14,850 nt of DNA from an uncultured Clostridia bacterium (lineage in GTDB: Bacteria > Bacillota > Clostridia > Christensenellales > Aristaeellaceae), in the NCBI GenBank assembly GCA_934631055.1, contig CAKTXP010000041.1, positions 1 to 14,850 of the forward strand, in the 5' to 3' direction. Made by a program: the position numbers and the translations under genes. Positions 7,453 to 13,066 of this stretch are shown piece by piece (within the stretch, counting starts at the first letter, position 1; each line of letters starts with the position of its first letter). The notes below the pieces were generated by a model. It was given only the letters and a program-made list of their open reading frames with translations, did not search any database and was not told the DNA's origin.

Positions 7453-7986
7453 ATGGCACTGAAAGGCACAACCATCTGCGCCGTTAAAAAGGACGGCAGG
7501 ATCGCCGTCGCGGGCGACGGACAGGTGACGATGGGCGAAAGCACCATCTTCAAGGCGACCGCGCACAAGGTGCGCCGCATCTACGGCGGCAAGGTCGTCA
7601 CCGGATTTGCGGGAACGGTTTCCGACGCGTTCGCGCTCTGCGACCGCTTTGAAGCCAAGCTGGAGCAGTTTTCCGGCAATCTGGAGCGCGCCGCCGTCGA
7701 GCTGGCGCAGGAATGGCGCAGCGACAAGGCGATGCGCAAGCTGGAAGCGATGCTCATCGTCGCCAGCGGCGAAACGCTGATGATCGTATCCGGAACGGGC
7801 GAGGTCATCGAGCCGGATGACGGCATTGCGGCGGTCGGTTCCGGCGGCAACTACGCGATGGCTGCCGCGCGCGCGCTCAAGGAGAACACCGATCTTTCCG
7901 CGCACGAGATCGCCGAAAAGGCGCTGCATATCGCCGCGGATATCTGCGTGTTTACCAACCATAATGTAATCGTGGAGGATGCCTGA
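7453..7986 (+). CDS. hslV: ATP-dependent protease HslV (ClpQ/CodW), peptidase subunit
   Basis: HslV is the proteasome-like threonine peptidase that forms a cytoplasmic double ring capped by HslU. The 177 residues carry TTICAV near the N-terminus, D22 in GDGQV, K39 in HKVRR, and the family motifs KLEAMLIV, IGSGGNY-like VGSGGNYA and ICVFTN. The protein begins MALKG before the TT pair, so the nucleophile is expected to be Thr6, exposed by removing a five-residue leader. B. subtilis ClpQ instead uses an N-terminal serine, which is absent here. ATG 7453 follows GGAGG (7439-7443) at nine bases. The hslU start lies one base after the hslV stop, which indicates coupled translation. Confidence 0.96.
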   Translation: MALKGTTICAVKKDGRIAVAGDGQVTMGESTIFKATAHKVRRIYGGKVVTGFAGTVSDAFALCDRFEAKLEQFSGNLERAAVELAQEWRSDKAMRKLEAMLIVASGETLMIVSGTGEVIEPDDGIAAVGSGGNYAMAAARALKENTDLSAHEIAEKALHIAADICVFTNHNVIVEDA

Positions 7987-7987
7987 T

Positions 7988-9343
7988 ATGGAACTTACGC
8001 CTAAACAGATCGTTCGCGAACTGGATCGCTATATCATCGGTCAGGACGACGCCAAGCGCGCGGTCGCCGTCGCCCTGCGCAACCGCTACCGCCGCGCGCA
8101 GCTCCCTGAAGAGATTCGGGATGAGATCGTCCCCAAGAACATTCTGATGATCGGCCCGACCGGCGTAGGCAAGACGGAAATCGCGCGTCGGCTGGCAAAA
8201 CTGGTGGACGCGCCGTTCGTCAAGGTCGAGGCGACGAAATTCACCGAGGTCGGCTATGTCGGGCGCGATGTGGAGAGCATCATCCGCGATCTGGTGGAAG
8301 CCAGCGTCCGCATCTGCAAGGACAAGGCGAGCCAGAAGGTCAAGGCGCGCGCGACCGTGCTTGCTGAGGATCGCATTATCGACCTCATCCTGCATCCCAA
8401 CCGCAAGCCGGTCAACCCCATCGACGTCCTGCTGGGCAACAAGCCCAAGCAGCCGGAGCTGCCCGCCGAGGAAAAGCAGCGCATCGCCCAAAAAGCGGAC
8501 GAGCTGCGCGGTCAGCTGATGCGCGGCGAGCTGGAGGATCTCGAGGTTGAAGTCGAGGTCGAGGATGCGCCTAAGGATGTGGAGATTAACGGCGCGAGCG
8601 TGAACATCGGCTCGATGATGGGCGACATGATGCCCAAAAAGACCAAGATGCGCCGCATGAAGGTCTCCGATGCGCGCCGCCTGCTGGTCGCAGAGGAAGA
8701 GAGCAAGCTCATCGACATGGACGCTGTGACGGAGGAAGCCCTGCGCCGCGCCGAGCAGGACGGTATCGTCTTTATCGATGAGATTGATAAGGTTGCCGGA
8801 CGCTCGACGAACGGACCGGACGTGAGCCGCGAGGGTGTGCAGCGCGATATCCTGCCGATCGTCGAGGGCAGCACGGTCAACACCAAGTACGGCGTGGTCA
8901 AGACGGATTACATGCTCTTTATTGCCGCGGGCGCGTTCCATGTCGCCAAGGTGACGGATCTCATTCCGGAATTGCAGGGACGTTTTCCGGTTCGCGTGAA
9001 CCTCAAGCCGCTGACCTGCGAGGATTTCAAGGCGATCTTGAGCCAGACGGACAACGCGCTGACCCGTCAGTACGAAGCGCTGCTGGCTGTCGATCATGTG
9101 CATCTGCATTTTGAGGAGTCGGCGCTGGACGCGCTGGCGCAGGCGGCTCAGTTGGAGAACGAGACGAAAGAGGACATCGGCGCGCGCAGGCTGCACACGC
9201 TGTTTGAAAAAATGCTGGAGGACATCTCTTTCAACGCAGGCGGCGACATGCCGGACGTCGATGTGACGATCAACGGGGAATATGTGGCAGAACATCTCGG
9301 CGCGGACGCAAAAAAGATGGACATGCGGCAGTATATCCTGTAA
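7988..9343 (+). CDS. hslU: HslU (ClpY/CodX), AAA+ unfoldase of HslUV protease
   Basis: HslU unfolds substrates with ATP and feeds them into HslV. The 451 residues include LDRYIIGQDDAKRAVAVALRNR at the start, Walker A GPTGVGKT (56-63), the pore loop GYVG (89-92), an intermediate domain that includes an acidic stretch (ELEDLEVEVEVEDA), Walker B IVFIDEIDK (260-268) and the C-terminal AAA segment GARRLHTLFEKMLEDISF. The chain ends in YIL, the hydrophobic tail that docks into HslV in this family. I prefer ATG 7988, nine bases after GGAGG (7974-7978). ATG 7979 touches the ribosome-binding site. No codY follows, unlike in Bacillus. Confidence 0.97.
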   Translation: MELTPKQIVRELDRYIIGQDDAKRAVAVALRNRYRRAQLPEEIRDEIVPKNILMIGPTGVGKTEIARRLAKLVDAPFVKVEATKFTEVGYVGRDVESIIRDLVEASVRICKDKASQKVKARATVLAEDRIIDLILHPNRKPVNPIDVLLGNKPKQPELPAEEKQRIAQKADELRGQLMRGELEDLEVEVEVEDAPKDVEINGASVNIGSMMGDMMPKKTKMRRMKVSDARRLLVAEEESKLIDMDAVTEEALRRAEQDGIVFIDEIDKVAGRSTNGPDVSREGVQRDILPIVEGSTVNTKYGVVKTDYMLFIAAGAFHVAKVTDLIPELQGRFPVRVNLKPLTCEDFKAILSQTDNALTRQYEALLAVDHVHLHFEESALDALAQAAQLENETKEDIGARRLHTLFEKMLEDISFNAGGDMPDVDVTINGEYVAEHLGADAKKMDMRQYIL

Positions 9344-9361
9344 AATAGAATAGAAATCAAC

Positions 9362-9387
9362 AAGCCGCTGGTTTCAGCGGCTTTTTT
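9362..9387 (+). terminator. Intrinsic terminator after hslU
   Basis: AAGCCGCTG (9362-9370) pairs with CAGCGGCTT (9375-9383) across GTTT and runs into a T tract (9382-9387). It begins 19 bases after the hslU stop codon and closes the hslVU transcript. Confidence 0.92.
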
Positions 9388-9405
9388 GCGTAAAGAGAAC
9401 GTTCA

Positions 9406-9571
9406 GGGGCTTTGCCCCCGAACCCCCAGCAGGAACCTGAGGTTCCTGCACTTCCCACTTTCATTTATCGCGTTGCGATAAATGGATATGAAGCTGATTT
9501 AAACCGCCGCGAAGCGAAGAGGAAAGTCCAGAAAACTCAGTTTTCTGGCGGGGTTTGGGGCAGCGCCCCAA
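9406..9571. repeat. Intergenic hairpin element 4 (full A-B-C-B'-A')
   Basis: The parts are: A GGGGC-TTT-GCCCC (9406-9418); B with arms GCAGGAACCT/AGGTTCCTGC around one G (9429-9449); linker ACTTCCCAC; C CATTTATCGC-GTT-GCGATAAATG (9462-9484); a CCGCCGCGAAGCG stretch near 9504; B' CCAGAAAACT/AGTTTTCTGG around one C (9528-9548); and A' TTGGGGC-AGC-GCCCCAA (9555-9571). B' differs from B at several positions, all with matching changes on both arms. The element lies between the hslU terminator and the glycosyltransferase gene, ending 27 nt before its ATG. Confidence 0.88.
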
Positions 9572-9598
9572 TCGTTCTTTGACTGAAAGGATCGGAGT

Positions 9599-10444
9599 AT
9601 GCAGGCGTTTGTGATTACCGCGTATAAGGATTATGACGCGCTGAAAGCGTTGACGGCGGCGCTCAGCCGCTATGGGCTTTGCTTCGTCCATGTGGATAAG
9701 CGCGGGACGATTACCGGACAGCAGATCGACGAGCTGAACGGCATGGAGAACGTTCGGGCTGTCTGCAAACGCAAGGTCAATTGGGGCAGTGTCGAGCATC
9801 TGTATGCCATGCTCGATCTGTGCCGCATGGCGCTTGAAGACGAGCGGACGACGTATCTGCATCTGATGAGCGCGCAGGATTACCCGACGATATCCGCCGC
9901 GCAGATGAACGCGCGCTTTGACGGGGAAACGCGCCTGTTCATCCAGCGCGCAAAGACCGCGGATAACCCTGAACTTGCCCACCGCTATGAGCATTATCAC
10001 TTCATGCACCTGCTCAATTACCGCGATCCCTCCGACTGGGCGCAGAACTGGGTCGGACGCATCGACCGCTGGCAGGATATGCTGCATGTGAAGCGAAAGC
10101 TCTCCGTGCCGTATAAGGGGCTGCTCTATGTCAGCCTGCCGCGCGACGCGGCGGAATTTGCGCTCCAAGACAAGAACGCCCGACGCTTCCTGCGGAAGCT
10201 GCGCACGACGTATATCCCTGAAGAATTCTATTTCCAAAACGTATTCAATGGAACGCCGTTTGAAGCGCGCATCGTCAATCAACAGCTCCATTTCTCCATC
10301 TGGGACGAGCCGGAGCGCGGGCTTCCTGCCGTGTTGGACGGCGGCGATCTGGCGCGCATCGACGCGTCCGGCTGCTGCTTTGCGCGCAAGATCGAGGGAA
10401 ACAGCGCGCTGGCAAAGACGCTTCTGGAAAGGTGGGAAGGCTGA
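9599..10444 (+). CDS. Core-2/I-branching (GT14-like) glycosyltransferase
   Basis: The 281-residue protein matches the Core-2/I-branching enzyme family, which transfers sugars (often GlcNAc in beta-1,6 linkage) from nucleotide donors; bacterial members act on surface or exopolysaccharides. Supporting motifs are FVHVDKR (29-35), VNWGSVE (60-66), YLHLMSAQDYP (86-96), IPEEFYFQNVF (206-216) and CFARK (260-264). It has no signal peptide or membrane helix and should act at the cytoplasmic face. Donor and acceptor cannot be predicted. ATG 9599 follows AAAGGA (9586-9591) at seven bases. The stop overlaps the next start by one base (TGATG), so the following genes are coupled to it. I found no convincing promoter in the gap, which is filled by element 4. 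Confidence 0.85.
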   Translation: MQAFVITAYKDYDALKALTAALSRYGLCFVHVDKRGTITGQQIDELNGMENVRAVCKRKVNWGSVEHLYAMLDLCRMALEDERTTYLHLMSAQDYPTISAAQMNARFDGETRLFIQRAKTADNPELAHRYEHYHFMHLLNYRDPSDWAQNWVGRIDRWQDMLHVKRKLSVPYKGLLYVSLPRDAAEFALQDKNARRFLRKLRTTYIPEEFYFQNVFNGTPFEARIVNQQLHFSIWDEPERGLPAVLDGGDLARIDASGCCFARKIEGNSALAKTLLERWEG

Positions 10445-11034
10445 TGGTCAAGAGGGTATCCGCGCCGGTGCGCAAGAGCGTGGCTGTGGTAGGCATGGCG
10501 TTTTTTGCCGCGCTGGCTTTGCTGACGAATAGCCTGCTCTGGCTGAACGCAACGACTTTGCGCGGCACGGTCAGCGCAGCGGATTACCGCGCTATCCCGC
10601 TGGAAGCTGTTGGAACTGACAACGCGCTGGGGCTTGAGCCGAATATTCCGGAGGACGGCGTCTACATGAGCGGCGGCGTGCTGCATATCCGCGGCGCGCT
10701 GTATCGCAGAGATCAGCAGGTCGGCGCAGTCAACCTGCGTGTCGGACTCGTTTGGACGCCGGAGGACGGGGAAGAAGAGGACGCCGTGACGCTGCTCAAC
10801 ACGCAGATGGTGCGGCTGGAGGAAGCTGACGCGCAGGCGCTGGGCGTGGACGACCACTGCGGTTTTCATGCGGCGGTCGATCCGGAACGTCTGCCGCATC
10901 AGGACGAAGCGGGGCAGTACCGCGTCGTGCTGGCGGACGATACGACGGGTTGTCTGGTCGATACGGATATCGTCGGTTTGACGCTGGACGACGGCTTAAC
11001 GGTGGTCAGAAAGCAGGTAGGCGCGGATGAATAA
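10444..11034 (+). CDS. Single-pass membrane-anchored exported protein, unknown function
   Basis: I do not recognise this 196-residue protein. It begins with a short basic N-terminus (MVKR...RK) and one hydrophobic helix at about 11-34, which reads as an uncleaved membrane anchor or signal. The remaining ~160 residues are acidic, look mainly beta-stranded, and contain only two cysteines (C139 and C170), a possible disulfide pair outside the membrane. ATG 10444 overlaps the glycosyltransferase stop, and the 3' end overlaps the next gene by eight bases, so the three genes are almost certainly co-translated. A role as partner or periplasm-like accessory to the glycan enzymes is inference only. 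Confidence 0.8.
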   Translation: MVKRVSAPVRKSVAVVGMAFFAALALLTNSLLWLNATTLRGTVSAADYRAIPLEAVGTDNALGLEPNIPEDGVYMSGGVLHIRGALYRRDQQVGAVNLRVGLVWTPEDGEEEDAVTLLNTQMVRLEEADAQALGVDDHCGFHAAVDPERLPHQDEAGQYRVVLADDTTGCLVDTDIVGLTLDDGLTVVRKQVGADE

Positions 11035-12397
11035 GCTTAAAGAGATGCGCGGAAACAGGCGGCTGCTTTGCGCGGCGGCGCTTTTGGCGCTCTTTGCCGT
11101 GCAGCTGGTCATGCACATGAATTGCGATAATCTGATTTTGGATGACTGGGTCTTTCGCGACGCGACGGAGGGCGGCGCATCCATTGCGTCCTTTCTGGCG
11201 ATGCGCTGGCATACATGGTCGAGCCGCCTGCTCATCGAGGGCTTGCTCTGCGTGACGACGAAGAGCATATGGCTCTGGCGCATGCTGGATAGTTTGGCAA
11301 AGGTGCTGCTGGCGTTTTCACTCTGCCGTCTGGCGAACGCGGAGAAGCGGCCGGAGATGCTGGGGCTTGCCGCGCTGCTGGCGACGGGCATCCCGTTCGC
11401 CATCCTGCGCTCGACGGGCTGGCAGGCGACGAGCCTGAATTATGATGTGCCGCTCGCCTGTGCGGCGATGGCTTGCATTCCCTTGGCGGATGCGCTGTGG
11501 AAGCGAAAGACGCCGGTCGGCATGGCGGCTGCCGCCCTTCTCTGCGCGGTGCTGGGCTCGAATCAGGAGCAGACGGCGGCGCTGCTCTTCGGCGCGCATC
11601 TGGTTTTGGGCGCGGCGCTCATCATGCGGGACAAAAAGGCGTCGCCGGTCATCATTGCGGTGTTTGCAATCGCCTGCGCGGAATTGGCGGCACACCTTCT
11701 CTGCCCCGGAAACGCCCTGCGCGCGCAGGAATCCGTCGCAATGGTCAACCTGCGGGATTATGGTCAGTTCACACTGATAGACAAGCTGGATATCGGTCTG
11801 ACGAGTACGGCGGCGCTGCTGATTTATACGTTCAACCCCGTTTTGCTCGGCTGCGGCGCGGTCGTCTGCGCGACGGTGTTCGCGCGGAAGCGGGGCATTC
11901 GGGCAAAGCTGATGGTGCTGCTTGTGACGGGGTTCATCCTTCGCGCGTTTCTGGCGGATAAAACTCGGTCGGCGGCATGGCTTGCGGCGGGCAACGCGCC
12001 CTTTAACGAGATGCAGAGCTATGCGCTGCTGCTGGGCGCGGCGGGATGCGGCGAGGATATCCGATTTGTGATGATGGCGCTGACGACCTTTGCGCTGGGG
12101 CTGATGGCTGTTTCGCTCTATCTGTCCATTGGCGAAAGACCGCTGGCGGCTTGCGCGGTATTCGTCTTTGCGCTGGGATTTGCCGCGCGGATGGCGATGA
12201 GCTTCAGCCCGACCGTCGTGGAGAGCGGCGAGCGGACGATGCTTCCGCTGTACGGCGCGATGATGCTCTGCGCGCTGCTGTGCCTGCGCGACGTTCGGGA
12301 AGAGGGCGGCAGAAAGAAGCCTGTCACGGCGGCGTATGTCGTCTGCGGGCTGGTCGCGGCGGCGAATTTTGCATCCAGCTTCATGCTTGCGATGTAA
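11027..12397 (+). CDS. Polytopic membrane protein, DUF6056-like (possible GT-C-type glycosyltransferase)
   Basis: The 456 residues form about eleven to twelve hydrophobic segments. Near the N-terminus, after the first helix, the outward-facing loop holds LDDW (38-41) and RWHTWSSRLLIE (60-71). NQEQ lies at 179-182 and CPGNALR at 226-232. This pattern of an acidic DDW after helix 1, a WxSR motif and a later PGNxxR resembles DUF6056 and GT-C glycosyltransferases that use lipid-linked sugars. The assignment is by motif and is not certain. ATG 11027 lies inside the end of the preceding gene, so translation is coupled. Together with the two upstream genes it suggests a small unit that assembles or decorates a surface glycan. 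The valS T-box promoter starts six bases after its stop. Confidence 0.78.
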   Translation: MNKLKEMRGNRRLLCAAALLALFAVQLVMHMNCDNLILDDWVFRDATEGGASIASFLAMRWHTWSSRLLIEGLLCVTTKSIWLWRMLDSLAKVLLAFSLCRLANAEKRPEMLGLAALLATGIPFAILRSTGWQATSLNYDVPLACAAMACIPLADALWKRKTPVGMAAAALLCAVLGSNQEQTAALLFGAHLVLGAALIMRDKKASPVIIAVFAIACAELAAHLLCPGNALRAQESVAMVNLRDYGQFTLIDKLDIGLTSTAALLIYTFNPVLLGCGAVVCATVFARKRGIRAKLMVLLVTGFILRAFLADKTRSAAWLAAGNAPFNEMQSYALLLGAAGCGEDIRFVMMALTTFALGLMAVSLYLSIGERPLAACAVFVFALGFAARMAMSFSPTVVESGERTMLPLYGAMMLCALLCLRDVREEGGRKKPVTAAYVVCGLVAAANFASSFMLAM

Positions 12398-12402
12398 AAT
12401 CG

Positions 12403-12431
12403 TTGACAACGCCGCCCGCAGGGCATATAAT
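12403..12431 (+). promoter_or_regulatory. Consensus sigma-A promoter of the T-box/valS transcript
   Basis: TTGACA (12403-12408) and TATAAT (12426-12431) are perfect matches separated by exactly 17 bp. Initiation is expected near 12438, at the start of the T-box leader. Confidence 0.92.
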
Positions 12432-12437
12432 AAGGGT

Positions 12438-12694
12438 CGAATATTTCGTTCCCGTTGAGGAAGAGGAGTACGCGGACGTCGCCGCCAGAGAGGGCAGACC
12501 CACAGGCTGAAAGGTCGCCCGGGAAGGACGCGCGCGGAAGGTCGCTTCGGAGGGGCGCGGGTCAAAGGAGCTTTCCCTGAGCCTGCGCGGGCGCGCCCGA
12601 TACAGCGCACAGAGGCGTCCGCTTTTGCGGCGCGAAATAAGGTGGTACCACGCAGGTTGCTGCGTCCTTTGGGACGTGCGGTCTGCGTTTTTTT
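12438..12694 (+). promoter_or_regulatory. T-box riboswitch, tRNA-Val responsive
   Basis: The leader has the landmarks of a T-box. AGTA (12467-12470) forms the 5' side of the specifier loop. AGAGAG (12487-12492) and a GGGC..GACC/GGTC..GCCC helix make the distal stem I. GAA (12537-12539) followed after one base by GTC (12541-12543) gives a valine specifier. A small CCGC-TTTT-GCGG hairpin (12619-12630) fits stem III. The T-box core AAGGTGGTACCACG (12639-12652) has UGGU to pair with the tRNA ACCA end, and differs slightly from the canonical AGGGTGGNACCGCG. Uncharged tRNA-Val should favour the antiterminator over the terminator that follows and so raise valS expression. The specifier is inferred by position and by the downstream valS. 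Confidence 0.9.
12650..12694 (+). terminator. Regulated terminator of the T-box
   Basis: ACGCAG (12650-12655) pairs with CTGCGT (12683-12688), enclosing an inner CGTCC-TTT-GGGACG stem, and runs into a T tract at 12688-12694. The left arm overlaps the T-box core, so terminator and antiterminator are mutually exclusive. Confidence 0.88.
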
Positions 12695-12739
12695 ATATCA
12701 CTGGAAGATTCTTTAGGGTAAAATGAAGAGGTTTAATCT

Positions 12740-12817
12740 CATTTACCGCGAAGCGGTAAATGGAGTGGGAAATCCAAGAACCTCAGGTTCTTGGCAGGGT
12801 TTGGGACGGAGTCCCAA
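12740..12817. repeat. Intergenic hairpin element 5 (half element: C-B-A)
   Basis: C is CATTTACCGC-GAA-GCGGTAAATG (12740-12762). The linker GAGTGGGAAAT follows. B is CCAAGAACCT/AGGTTCTTGG around one C (12774-12794). A is TTGGGAC-GGA-GTCCCAA (12801-12817). The G-to-A change in the left arm of A is matched by C-to-T on the right arm. It lies between the T-box terminator and the small membrane-protein gene, ending 33 nt before its ATG. Confidence 0.87.
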
Positions 12818-12850
12818 GCGTTTCCTTTCGTGTTTTTAAGGAGAAAGCGC

Positions 12851-13018
12851 ATGAACTTTCAGACGAACATGATTCCGGGCATTTGCGCGATGATCGTCGG
12901 CGCGCTGCTCACCTTCGGCGCGGGCAGGCTCTGCCGGAAGGAAAAAGATGTGCCGCAGGTCAAGCTCATCGGCGTGGGGCTTGTCGTTATCGGCGCATTG
13001 ACGGTGTTTTTGGTGTAA
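12851..13018 (+). CDS. Small two-helix membrane protein, unknown function
   Basis: This 55-residue protein has two hydrophobic helices at about 8-25 and 37-55, joined by a positively charged loop (RLCRKEKD) that should face the cytoplasm. The ATG follows AAGGAG (12839-12844) at six bases, a strong site. I recognise no family. It lies between the T-box terminator and valS, with a 48-nt gap to valS and no terminator between, so it is probably expressed under the same tRNA-Val control. Whether it has anything to do with valine or translation is unknown. Confidence 0.75.
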   Translation: MNFQTNMIPGICAMIVGALLTFGAGRLCRKEKDVPQVKLIGVGLVVIGALTVFLV

Positions 13019-13066
13019 GGTTATTGAATCAGCTAATATTTCGCATAAGCGGAAAGGAATAGGATT

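Noticed and set aside
7979..7987. ATG 7979 as hslU start
   Set aside because: It directly abuts the GGAGG site with no spacing; ATG 7988 has nine bases and a typical N-terminus.
526..12817. Intergenic elements as simple Rho-independent terminators
   Set aside because: The hairpins lack proper U-tracts, lie in multi-hairpin series next to start codons, and element 4 follows a separate, complete terminator (9362-9387).
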